Shown here: positions 5,882 through 12,713 of the stretch, one piece after another
How positions within the stretch are numbered: position 1 is the stretch's first letter
Layout: every line of letters begins with the position of its first letter
Assembly: GCA_947097535.1 (NCBI GenBank)
Contig: CAMURM010000015.1
Coordinates: 1-13,028 of the forward strand
Direction: 5' to 3'
DNA from: an uncultured Selenomonas sp.
Lineage (GTDB): Bacteria; Bacillota; Negativicutes; Selenomonadales; Selenomonadaceae
Length of the DNA stretch: 13,028 bases
Translations under genes and position numbers: made by a program
The notes under the pieces: model-generated
Told to the model about the DNA's origin: nothing
The model's database searches: none
Seen by the model: the letters and a program-made list of their open reading frames with translations, nothing else

Positions 5882-7129
5882 ATGAAGGAAGAGATACGCG
5901 AGGGACTTCTCGAAGAATACGCACGGCTGATCGTGCGCATGGGAATCAATCTGCAAAAGGATCAGCTGCTCGTCATCAACGCGCCGCTGGCGTGCGCCGA
6001 CTTTGCGCGCCGCGTCGCGAGCGCGGCATACGACGCGGGGGCGCATGATGTGACCGTCGTGTGGAACGACGAGCTGCTCGCGCGCCTGCGCTACGACAAG
6101 GCGAAGAAGAGCGTCTTCACCGAGTTCCCCGAATGGCGCCGCCTGCTCTACCAGGACAGCGCGGAGCAGGGCGCAGCCTTCGTCACGATTCATGCTTCCG
6201 ACCCTGAAATCTTCAGCGGCGTCGAGCCCGAGCGCCTGACGATCGCGCAGCAGGCGGCGGGCGCGGCGCTCTTGGAGTACCGTGCCCGCCTGATGAGCAA
6301 CAAGAACGCCTGGTGCGTCGTATCGATTCCGACGGAAAGCTGGGCGAAGAAGGTGTTCCCCGAGGAGACGCCCGCCGTTGCTCTGGAAAAGCTCTGGCAG
6401 GCGATTTTTGATGCCGTGCGCCTCGCAGAGGACGAGGACGCGGCGACGCGCTGGCAGGAGCACATCGACTTTCTGGCGCGCGCGGCGAAGTTCATGAACG
6501 ACCATGCCTTCAAGCGCTTGGAGTATAAGAACAGCCTCGGGACGAACCTCTCCATCGAGCTGCCGCGCGGTCACATCTGGGCGGGCGGCGCAGAAAAGAC
6601 GCAGGCGGGCGTGACCTTCGTCGCCAACATGCCGACGGAGGAAATCTACACTCTGCCCAAGCGTGACGGCGTCAACGGCACGGTCGTGGCGACGCGCCCT
6701 CTGAACGTCAACGGCACGATCGTCGACGGTTTCTCCTTGACGTTCAAGGCGGGCAAGGTCGTCGACTACAAGGCGGCGCGCGGCGAGGAGATCCTCAAGG
6801 AGCTTTTCGCCACGGACGAGGGTGCGAACTACCTCGGCGAAGTCGCGCTCGTGCCGTACGATTCGCCGATATCGAGGAGCGGCGTGCTCTTCTTCAACAC
6901 GCTGTTCGACGAAAACGCCGCCTGCCACCTCGCCTTCGGCAAGGCATATCCGACCTGCATCGAAGGCGGCGAGGAAATGACCTCCGTAGAGCTTCTGCGC
7001 CATGGCGTCAACGACTCGCTCGTGCACGAAGACTTCATGATCGGCTCGCGCGATCTCTCGATCGACGGCATAGCAGAAGACGGTACGCGCGTCGCCGTAT
7101 TCCGCGACGGGAACTTCGCTTTTGTTTGA
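5882..7129 (+). CDS. Aminopeptidase, peptidase family M29 (AmpS/AmpT type)
   Basis: A cytoplasmic metallo-aminopeptidase that removes N-terminal residues from peptides. Its 415 residues match the family length. The C-terminal metal-site motifs are visible: NMPTEE (249-254), YLGE with Glu320, CHLAFG with His349, Tyr356, and VHEDFMIG with His382 and Asp384. These line up with the Glu/Glu/His/Tyr/His/Asp set of characterised M29 enzymes. The N-terminal half (about 1-190) is the oligomerisation/clamp domain. The ATG at 5882 has AAAGGA about ten bases upstream. The 41-base gap after the lipoprotein gene contains no clear terminator, so co-transcription with pyrKD is plausible but not shown. The substrate cannot be told from sequence. 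Confidence 0.92.
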   Translation: MKEEIREGLLEEYARLIVRMGINLQKDQLLVINAPLACADFARRVASAAYDAGAHDVTVVWNDELLARLRYDKAKKSVFTEFPEWRRLLYQDSAEQGAAFVTIHASDPEIFSGVEPERLTIAQQAAGAALLEYRARLMSNKNAWCVVSIPTESWAKKVFPEETPAVALEKLWQAIFDAVRLAEDEDAATRWQEHIDFLARAAKFMNDHAFKRLEYKNSLGTNLSIELPRGHIWAGGAEKTQAGVTFVANMPTEEIYTLPKRDGVNGTVVATRPLNVNGTIVDGFSLTFKAGKVVDYKAARGEEILKELFATDEGANYLGEVALVPYDSPISRSGVLFFNTLFDENAACHLAFGKAYPTCIEGGEEMTSVELLRHGVNDSLVHEDFMIGSRDLSIDGIAEDGTRVAVFRDGNFAFV

Positions 7130-7146
7130 GCGATTGAAAAATCATC

Positions 7147-7173
7147 CTGCATAGTGACAAGGCAGGTTTCTTG
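7147..7173 (+). terminator. Weak hairpin after the aminopeptidase gene
   Basis: CCTGC and GCAGG, separated by about 11 bases, are followed by TTTCTT. The stem is only five pairs, so termination would be partial. The -35 box of the next promoter lies in its loop. Confidence 0.35.
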
Positions 7174-7182
7174 CTGTATAAT
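7154..7182 (+). promoter_or_regulatory. Promoter of the comFB-like gene
   Basis: GTGACA (7154-7159), a 17-base spacer, then TATAAT (7177-7182). The predicted start near 7189 is about 34 bases before the ATG. Confidence 0.7.
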
Positions 7183-7222
7183 TAAGACAGATTAAAATAA
7201 TGTACGGTGGGGATGGGTGAGT

Positions 7223-7492
7223 ATGCCGATTAAGAACACTATGGAAGAATTTGTTAAGCAGAATTTGGATGCAGTTTTGCGTATGTATCCAGAATGCTGC
7301 TCCTGTGAGAAGTGTCGCGAAGACATCATGGCGCTCTCACTGAACCATCTTCCGCCCAAGTATGTTTCTACGCATAAAGGTGATTTGTTTGCAAGAATAG
7401 CGGCGATGGATCCTGTGGATAAGGCATTCATCATCCAAGAGATCGCCAAGGCCGTACAGATCGTTCATAAGGTACCGCGCCACGGAACGTGA
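7223..7492 (+). CDS. ComFB family protein (late competence development)
   Basis: A small 89-residue cytoplasmic protein with the ComFB signature. A cysteine cluster (Cys25, Cys26, Cys28, Cys31 in PECCSCEKC) runs into REDIMALSLNHLPPKYV, the conserved D-I-x-A-x-x-L-N-x-L-P-P-x-Y-V block. ComFB is encoded in the comF operon of Bacillus, and some homologues in other bacteria have been reported to bind cyclic dinucleotides (literature knowledge; not testable here). Four clustered cysteines suggest zinc binding. The ATG at 7223 is preferred over the in-frame GTG at 7217 because GGTGGGGA (7206-7213) then lies nine bases upstream. The gene stands alone, with its own promoter and terminator and no comFA or comFC beside it, so a signalling role separate from DNA uptake is possible. 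Confidence 0.85.
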   Translation: MPIKNTMEEFVKQNLDAVLRMYPECCSCEKCREDIMALSLNHLPPKYVSTHKGDLFARIAAMDPVDKAFIIQEIAKAVQIVHKVPRHGT

Positions 7493-7525
7493 AGGGCATT
7501 GCGTCAGATCGCAAGCGCACAAAAA

Positions 7526-7570
7526 GGGGCTGTAGCATGAGTTGAATTTGACTTATGCGCAGCTCTTTTA
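7526..7570 (+). terminator. Terminator after the comFB-like gene
   Basis: A long imperfect stem, GGGGCTG-TAGCATGAGT (7526-7543) against ACTTATGC-GCAGCTCT (7551-7565), is followed by TTTTATT. An A-run before the stem means it could also act on the minus strand. Confidence 0.8.
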
Positions 7571-7576
7571 TTGTTG

Positions 7577-7605
7577 TTGACAAGACGGGGCGCATGCTAT
7601 ATAAT
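7577..7605 (+). promoter_or_regulatory. Consensus promoter of the amidohydrolase-metNIQ operon
   Basis: A perfect TTGACA (7577-7582), a 17-base spacer and a perfect TATAAT (7600-7605). The expected start near 7612 leaves only about 40 bases before the first gene, with no room for a SAM riboswitch or T-box. Control, if any, should be by a repressor. Confidence 0.85.
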
Positions 7606-7615
7606 ACAAGTATAA

Positions 7616-7632
7616 CATATCAAATATATATG
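7616..7632. promoter_or_regulatory. Possible operator dyad just downstream of the transcription start
   Basis: CATAT (7616-7620) and ATATG (7628-7632) are symmetric around seven bases. The position overlaps the transcript start of a promoter that is otherwise unregulated in appearance. The region is AT-rich, so a chance dyad is quite possible. Confidence 0.25.
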
Positions 7633-7652
7633 AAATGAAGGGAAAGGGTGCT

Positions 7653-8795
7653 ATGGCAGGCATTGAAAATATTGAAGCATACATTGAAGATGAGTTCCGC
7701 TGGTTTCATCGCCATCCTGAGCTTTCCTATGAAGAGGTCGAGACGACGAAGCGCATCCGAAGCTCGTTGGAGCGCGCGGGCATCCGCATCTTGGATCTGC
7801 CGCTGAAGACGGGCGTCGTTGCCGAGGTGGGCGAGGGCGAGCCGCTCGTCGCGCTGCGCGCGGACATCGACGCGCTGCCGATCGAAGAGCAGACGGAGCT
7901 GCCGTACCGCTCGGAGAGCAAGGGGCGCATGCACGCCTGCGGGCATGACTTTCACACGTCTTCGGTGCTCGGGACGGCGCTGCTCCTGAAGCAGCGGGAG
8001 AAGGAGCTGCAGGGGCGCGTGCGGCTCTTCTTCCAGCCGGCGGAAGAGGCGCCGGGCGGCGCGAAGGTGCTCATGGAGGCAGGCGCCCTGCAGGGCGTCG
8101 AGGCGATCTTTGGGCTTCATGCGTCGCCGCTATTGGAGGTCGGCACGGTCGGCATCTCGGCGGGCGCTGTGACGGCGGCGGTCGATCGCTTCGTCTTCCG
8201 CTTTCGCGGCAAGGGCACGCATGCGGCGCATCCGCAGCGCGGCATCGACCCGATCCCGCTGGCGGCAGGCTTCATCCAGGCGGTGCAGACCGTCGTCGCG
8301 CGCAACCTCCATCCGTTTTCGGCGGGGCTTGTGAGCGTCACGCACATCTCTGCGGGCAATACATGGAACGTCATTCCAGAGGAAGCGCTTGTCGAGGGCA
8401 CGACGCGCAGCATGGCGATAGAAGAGCGCAAGCTGATCCGCGAGCGCGTCTGCGCGCTGGCAGAAGGTCTGGCAGCGGCGCACGGAGCAAAAGTCGCGAC
8501 GGACTGGTATCAAGGCCCGCCGGCGACGACGAACGATGCTTTTTGGACGTCGCTTGCCGAGAGGGTGGCAGAGGAGCAGAAACTGCGCGTCGTGCCTGCG
8601 CCCAAGTCCCTCGGCGGTGAGGATTTCGCCTTCTATCAGGAGGAGGTGCCGGGCGCTTTCGTCCTCGTCGGCACGGGGCTGTCCGCTGCGATTCACAATC
8701 CGAGCTTTCGCATCGACCCTGCCGCGCTCGCACCGACGGCGCATTATCTGGCAGAGCTTGTAGGAGCGGCATTGAAGAAGGTGAAAGAACGATGA
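7653..8795 (+). CDS. M20 family amidohydrolase (N-acyl-amino-acid / hippurate hydrolase-like)
   Basis: A cytoplasmic metal-dependent amidase that probably cleaves an N-acyl or similar conjugate of an amino acid. The 380 residues follow the M20D plan. The catalytic domain carries RADIDALP (Asp71), MHACGHD (Cys96, His98), PAEEAPGG (Glu131/Glu132) and GLHASP (His156). A lid/dimerisation domain spans about 178-290 (GKGTHAAHP, NTWNVIPEEA). The C-terminal return has GGEDFAFY (321-328) and HNP with His348. ATG at 7653 is chosen because GGAAAGGG (7641-7648) precedes it closely. The in-frame ATG at 7635 would place that site inside the gene. The stop overlaps the metN start as ATGA, which ties the enzyme to methionine-type uptake. 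Deacylation of an imported N-acyl methionine or related sulfur compound is an inference from this context. Confidence 0.92.
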   Translation: MAGIENIEAYIEDEFRWFHRHPELSYEEVETTKRIRSSLERAGIRILDLPLKTGVVAEVGEGEPLVALRADIDALPIEEQTELPYRSESKGRMHACGHDFHTSSVLGTALLLKQREKELQGRVRLFFQPAEEAPGGAKVLMEAGALQGVEAIFGLHASPLLEVGTVGISAGAVTAAVDRFVFRFRGKGTHAAHPQRGIDPIPLAAGFIQAVQTVVARNLHPFSAGLVSVTHISAGNTWNVIPEEALVEGTTRSMAIEERKLIRERVCALAEGLAAAHGAKVATDWYQGPPATTNDAFWTSLAERVAEEQKLRVVPAPKSLGGEDFAFYQEEVPGAFVLVGTGLSAAIHNPSFRIDPAALAPTAHYLAELVGAALKKVKER

Positions 8796-9817
8796 TCGAA
8801 TTTGTCGATGTGCATAAGGATTTCCCCGTCAATGGGCAATCCGTCAAGGCTCTGCAGGGCGTCAGCCTCAAGATACCGGACGGCGATATATTCGGCGTCA
8901 TCGGTTTCAGCGGCGCCGGCAAGTCGACGCTCCTGCGCATGGTCAACGCGCTGGAAAAGCCGGATCGCGGTCATGTGCTGCTCGACGGCAGGGCAATCGA
9001 CACGCTTTCGTATAAGGAGCTGCGGCAGGCGAGGAAGAAGATCGGCATGGTCTTTCAGCAGTTCAACCTGCTGGAATCAAAGACCGTCTGGGAGAACATT
9101 GCAATACCGCTGCGGCTGGCGCATGACCGCACGCAGGAGGAGATCGAAGCGCACGTGAAGCGGCTGCTGGCATTTGTCGAGCTTGAGGATAAAGCGGACG
9201 TTTATCCGTGGCAGCTTTCCGGCGGACAGAAGCAGCGCGTCGGCATTGCGCGCGCCCTGGCGACGCAGCCGTCGATCCTTCTTTGCGACGAGGCGACGAG
9301 CGCTTTGGATCCCGAGACGACGGATTCTATATTGAAACTTCTGGCGCGCATCAATCGCGAGCTGGGCATCACGATCCTCTTCGTGACGCATCAGGTGCAG
9401 GTGATCCAGCGGCTTTGCCGCCACGTCGCCGTCATGGAAAACGGCAGGGTCATTGAAAGCGGTGCGACGCTCGATATTTTCTCTGCGCCGAAAGAGGCTA
9501 TGACGCGCCGCTTCGTGCGCGCGGTCATCCCCGATGAGCTGCCCAAGAGTATATGGGAAGCGCTGCGGGAGGAGAAGCGCAACTATCGCTTGCTGCGCCT
9601 GCGCTTTCTCGGCGAGCAGGCAAAAGGAAATCTGCTCTATCGCATACAGCGTGATTTTGCCGTTGAGACGAGCGTCCTTTTTGCCTCGGTCAACGAGATC
9701 GAGGAGACGATTTTAGGGATTTTCATCGTGCAGTTTATCGGTGCAGATGAGGAGCTTGCACGCGTGGAAGAATATATCCATGAACAAGGTGTCGAGTGGC
9801 AGGGGGTGAATCTTTAA
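8792..9817 (+). CDS. metN: Methionine ABC transporter ATP-binding protein (MetN)
   Basis: The ATPase of the MetNIQ importer, acting at the inner face of the cytoplasmic membrane. In its 341 residues one sees the Walker A GFSGAGKS (38-45), the Q-loop FQQFN (88-92), the signature LSGGQ (142-146), Walker B ILLCDE ending at 167, the D-loop SALD and the switch His200. From about residue 265 follows a C-terminal ACT-like NIL domain (LRLRFLGEQ... IEETILGIFIVQF), which in MetN proteins binds cytoplasmic methionine and shuts transport off. That domain separates it from general ABC ATPases. The ATG overlaps the amidohydrolase stop by four bases and the TAA shares one base with the metI start. Confidence 0.95.
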   Translation: MIEFVDVHKDFPVNGQSVKALQGVSLKIPDGDIFGVIGFSGAGKSTLLRMVNALEKPDRGHVLLDGRAIDTLSYKELRQARKKIGMVFQQFNLLESKTVWENIAIPLRLAHDRTQEEIEAHVKRLLAFVELEDKADVYPWQLSGGQKQRVGIARALATQPSILLCDEATSALDPETTDSILKLLARINRELGITILFVTHQVQVIQRLCRHVAVMENGRVIESGATLDIFSAPKEAMTRRFVRAVIPDELPKSIWEALREEKRNYRLLRLRFLGEQAKGNLLYRIQRDFAVETSVLFASVNEIEETILGIFIVQFIGADEELARVEEYIHEQGVEWQGVNL

Positions 9818-10473
9818 TGGATCTCGGTGTACCAAATGCGCAAATCGTGCTCGCAGCACAGGAAACGCTCTACATGGTCTTCGTTTCTCTGGCACTCGGC
9901 ACGGCGCTTGCCATGTTGCTCGCCGTGCTGCTGATCCTCACGCGGCCGCTCGGCATCCTGCCGCATCGCTGGACGTACCGCATCATCAATGCCGTCGTCA
10001 ACATCATCCGCAGCGTGCCGTTCATCATCCTCATGGTGTTCATCCTGCCGCTGACGAAGCTCATCGTAGGCACGAGGATCGGCACGACGGCGGCTCTGGT
10101 GCCGCTCGTGGTCTTCATCACGCCGTATCTCACGCGCCTCTTTGAAAATTCGCTCCTTGAGGTCAATCACGGCATCGTGGAGGCGGCGCAAGCAATGGGC
10201 GCTTCTTATTTTGAGATCGTCTGGCACTTCCTGCTGCCGGAGGCGAAGGGCTCGTTGATCCTCTCGGTGACGACGGGGACGATCGGGCTCCTCGGGGCTA
10301 CGACGATGGCGGGCGCCATCGGTGCGGGCGGCGTCGGCGATCTGGCGCTGACGTACGGCTATGAGCGTCTGAACTTTCCATTGATGCTCTTCACGGTCGT
10401 CGTGCTCATCGTTTTCGTGCAGATCATACAGTCGCTGGGCAATCACTTTGCCGCTCGTGCCCGCGGGCATTGA
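9817..10473 (+). CDS. metI: Methionine ABC transporter permease (MetI)
   Basis: The membrane channel of MetNIQ, with 218 residues and about five hydrophobic spans (roughly 17-41, 57-80, 88-104, 142-170, 188-206). The EAA coupling loop, EAAQAMGAS continuing to LLPEA (122-143), is the contact with MetN. RSVPFI near 65 and GAGGVGDLAL near 169-178 are usual in MetI permeases. ATG at 9817 is chosen because GGGGGTG (9802-9808) lies eight bases before it, and the ATG shares its A with the metN stop (TAATG). Translation further upstream would start inside metN. Confidence 0.95.
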   Translation: MDLGVPNAQIVLAAQETLYMVFVSLALGTALAMLLAVLLILTRPLGILPHRWTYRIINAVVNIIRSVPFIILMVFILPLTKLIVGTRIGTTAALVPLVVFITPYLTRLFENSLLEVNHGIVEAAQAMGASYFEIVWHFLLPEAKGSLILSVTTGTIGLLGATTMAGAIGAGGVGDLALTYGYERLNFPLMLFTVVVLIVFVQIIQSLGNHFAARARGH

Positions 10474-10503
10474 GCATATATTTTAGAAGAAAGCAGGGAT
10501 ATT

Positions 10504-11322
10504 ATGAAATTCAAAAAGGTATGGACTCTCGGGCTGGCTCTCGTCCTCGGCGCAGGCATTCTTGCCGGCTGCGGTAGCGAGCAGGCAGCTTCCGATAAGA
10601 AGACGCTCGTTTACAGCAAATCGCAGGGACCGTATTCGGAGCTCTTCGAGAACGGCGTGAAGCCGATCCTGGAGAAGGAGGGCTACACGGTGAAGGGAAA
10701 GGATCTCAGCGATCTTTTGCAGGCGGATGTGGCGCTCAATGAGGGCGAGGTCGATTTCAACGTCGAGCAGCACACGGCGTACATGGAGAATTTCAACAAT
10801 AAGCAGAACGGGCATCTCGTGGCTCTGACGCCGATTCCGACGGTGCCGGCGGGTATCTATGCGGGACAGAAGGAGGATCTTAAGCAGCTTGCCGACGGCG
10901 ACACCATCGCCGTGCCGAACGATGCGTCGAATACGGCGCGCGCCTACGCACTCCTGCAGAAAGCGGGCTGGATCAAGCTCGACCCTGCAAAGGATCTCGC
11001 GACGGTGACGCAGCAGGACATCGTTGAGAATCCGCACAATCTAAAGTTCACGGAAATGAAATCGCTCAATATCCCTGCGGTGCGCGGCGACTTCGCCTAT
11101 ATCGTCATAACGGGCGCGATCATCTACAACGCGAAGATCGACCCGTCGACGGCGCTTCTCAAGGAGGACATCCTGCCGCATCTTTTACTGCAGCTCGTCG
11201 TGGAGGAAAAGAACAAGGATGCGAAGTGGGCGCAGGACATCGTTCGTGCCTATCACTCGGAGGAGTTCAAGGAGTATCTGAAAAAGAACGATAATGGCCT
11301 GTGGTTCGTGCCGGAAAATTAA
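10504..11322 (+). CDS. metQ: Methionine-binding lipoprotein (MetQ / NlpA family)
   Basis: The substrate-binding lipoprotein that delivers the ligand to MetNI, anchored on the outer face of the cytoplasmic membrane. Of 272 residues, the first 23 are a lipoprotein signal (MKFKK, hydrophobic core, lipobox L-A-G-C at Cys23). The mature part shows NlpA-family blocks: SDLLQADVALNEGEVDFN (near 74-91), TAYM, GDTIAVPNDASNTARA (near 136) and QQDIVENPHNLKF. The ATG at 10504 follows GCAGGGA. It is the last gene of the operon, 30 bases after metI, and is followed at once by a terminator. The true ligand could be L- or D-methionine or a related compound. The binding residues were not assigned. Confidence 0.95.
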   Translation: MKFKKVWTLGLALVLGAGILAGCGSEQAASDKKTLVYSKSQGPYSELFENGVKPILEKEGYTVKGKDLSDLLQADVALNEGEVDFNVEQHTAYMENFNNKQNGHLVALTPIPTVPAGIYAGQKEDLKQLADGDTIAVPNDASNTARAYALLQKAGWIKLDPAKDLATVTQQDIVENPHNLKFTEMKSLNIPAVRGDFAYIVITGAIIYNAKIDPSTALLKEDILPHLLLQLVVEEKNKDAKWAQDIVRAYHSEEFKEYLKKNDNGLWFVPEN

Positions 11323-11331
11323 AAGCATAAG

Positions 11332-11364
11332 AAAAAGCCGTCTCGCAGAGAGGCGGCTTTTTCT
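11332..11364. terminator. Bidirectional terminator of the metNIQ operon
   Basis: AAAAAGCCGTCTC (11332-11344), loop GCAGA, then GAGGCGGC (11350-11357) and TTTTTCTT. The A-run and T-run flank the stem on both sides, so it can also end the minus-strand nfo/Rpn transcript. Confidence 0.93.
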
Positions 11365-11370
11365 TAGGTG

Positions 11371-11388
11371 GTGCGCCCGGCGGCGCAC
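11371..11388. repeat. Perfect short hairpin between converging genes
   Basis: GTGCGCC (11371-11377), loop CGGC, GGCGCAC (11382-11388). Seven perfect GC-rich pairs, with only GTTTC after it on the plus strand. It lies between the operon terminator and the minus-strand stop at 11412, and may be an accessory transcript-end stem. Confidence 0.6.
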
Positions 11389-11411
11389 GTTTCATCCGTA
11401 ACTCTTTTAGT

Positions 11412-11873
11412 TCAGGTTATATTTTTACCGAGCTCCTTTATCCTTTTTATAGGAAAGTTTGATATTTGCGCAATCGTTTCGACGGGGAGCTCCCGTTTAA
11501 GCATTTCTAAGATCATATCAAGCTTCCCCTGTTCGATGCCCTCGGCGCGTCCGCGTTCCAGAGCTTCCTCATAGATACCTGTACTCAGATTGCACATGGT
11601 CATCAACTCCTCTTCCATGTCTGCAGTCGTGTCCATATCAAATTCGTTTTTGAGAACTTCGCGCTTCTCTGCCGGCGATGTTTTCGTGTCCTTGAACAAA
11701 ATTCGCAGGAAACGTATAAGCCAGTCTTCTTTCGGCTCAGGTTTTTCTCCTAAGTAAATCGTGATGATGCTCAACAGAGCGTAATCCGTACGATTCGCCA
11801 GAGAGTAGTAGAAATCTCCAGAAAAAAGGCTTTTCTTATGCTCGTTCTCTGAGCATGGCGATTTCCCTTGCAT
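11412..11873 (-). pseudogene. 5'-truncated Rpn / PD-(D/E)XK nuclease-family remnant
   Basis: The open frame gives 153 residues, but roughly the first 13 overlap nfo in another frame and carry no family signal, so the remnant is about 11412-11835. Readable parts are YYSLANRTDYALLS, the block ELMTMCNLSTGIYEEALERG, a charged GRAEGIEQGKLDMILEML stretch, and a C-terminal helical tail (ETIAQISNFPIKRIKEL). The CNLS-G block and the G-R/K-x-E-G tail are typical of the C-terminal part of Rpn-family recombination-promoting nucleases / putative transposases, which run to about 300 residues. The N-terminal nuclease core with its PD-(D/E)XK residues is missing, as are a believable start and ribosome site. 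Base composition is visibly more AT-rich than the neighbours, consistent with acquired and decaying DNA. It is probably non-functional. Confidence 0.7.
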
Positions 11874-12681
11874 AGCCGGCAGCGTCGTTCGGTGTTTCCA
11901 AAATGAAGGGAAGATGGCGGAGCTTCGGGTGGCGGATGACGCGCGTCAGGGCTTCGAGACCGATCTCGCCTTCGCCGATGCGCGCGTGGCGATCCTTGCG
12001 GGCGCCGCGCGCGTTGAGGCTGTCGTTGAGGTGGATGGCATGGAGGCGGGAGATGCCGATCACGCGGTCGAAGGCAGCGAGTACGCCGTCGAGATCGTCG
12101 GCGATGTCGTAGCCCGCATCCCAGACGTGGCAGGTGTCAAGACAGACGCCGATCTTAGCATCGAGCTTTACGCGCTCGATGATGGCGGTGATTTCCTCGA
12201 AGCTGCGGCCGACTTCCGTGCCCTTGCCCGCCATGGTTTCGAGGAGCACGGTCGTCTTCTGTGCAGGCTGTAGGACTTTGTTCAAAAGGTCGGCGATGAG
12301 CTCGATGCCCTTTTCCGCTCCCTGCTGCACATGGCTGCCGGGGTGGAAGTTGTAAAGCGCGTCTGGGATATGCTCGAGGCGCGCGAGGTCGTCCGCCATC
12401 GCTTCTTGTGCGAAGGTGCGCAGGTTCTCCTTGGCGGCGCAGGCGTTCATCGTATAGGGCGCGTGCGCGACGAGCGTGCCGATGCCGTGCTCTTCGCGGT
12501 AGGACAAGAAGGCGCGCACATCGTCCAAGTCGAGCGATTTTGCTCTGCCGCCGCGTGGATTGCGCGTGAAGAAGGCGAAGACGTCGGCGCCGAGTGCTGT
12601 CGCGGCTTTGCCCATGGCGAGAAAGCCGCCGGCGGACGAGAGGTGACAACCGATGTGAAGGGTATGTTTCGTCTCTTGCAT
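11836..12681 (-). CDS. nfo: Endonuclease IV, AP endonuclease (Nfo)
   Basis: A DNA repair enzyme that cuts 5' of abasic sites using a trinuclear zinc centre. The 281 residues form the expected TIM barrel. Metal-site motifs appear in order: GCHLSSAGG near the start, LVAHAPYTMN (His), NFHPGSH (His), LLETMAG (Glu), VCLDTCHVWDAGYD (Asp and His), IHLNDS (His), the DRHARIGEGEIG block (Asp and His), and ILETPND (Glu). The ATG at 12681-12679 has GGAG eight bases upstream, and translation beyond it enters lgt in a different frame. It lies 32 bases downstream of lgt on the same strand, so the two are probably one transcript. No clear terminator follows the stop before the Rpn remnant. Confidence 0.95.
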   Translation of the reverse strand: MQETKHTLHIGCHLSSAGGFLAMGKAATALGADVFAFFTRNPRGGRAKSLDLDDVRAFLSYREEHGIGTLVAHAPYTMNACAAKENLRTFAQEAMADDLARLEHIPDALYNFHPGSHVQQGAEKGIELIADLLNKVLQPAQKTTVLLETMAGKGTEVGRSFEEITAIIERVKLDAKIGVCLDTCHVWDAGYDIADDLDGVLAAFDRVIGISRLHAIHLNDSLNARGARKDRHARIGEGEIGLEALTRVIRHPKLRHLPFILETPNDAAGYAREIAMLRERA

Positions 12682-12713
12682 GTGCTTGGCTCCGTTTCGA
12701 TGCGTGGTGGGCG

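Noticed and set aside
5864..7027. 387-residue minus-strand ORF opposite the M29 aminopeptidase
   Set aside because: Shadow frame with Arg/Leu-rich composition and no ribosome site. The plus strand carries the full set of M29 metal motifs.
7583..7652. SAM riboswitch or T-box before the met operon
   Set aside because: Only about 40 bases lie between the predicted start and the first gene, and no conserved core or antiterminator/terminator pair is seen.
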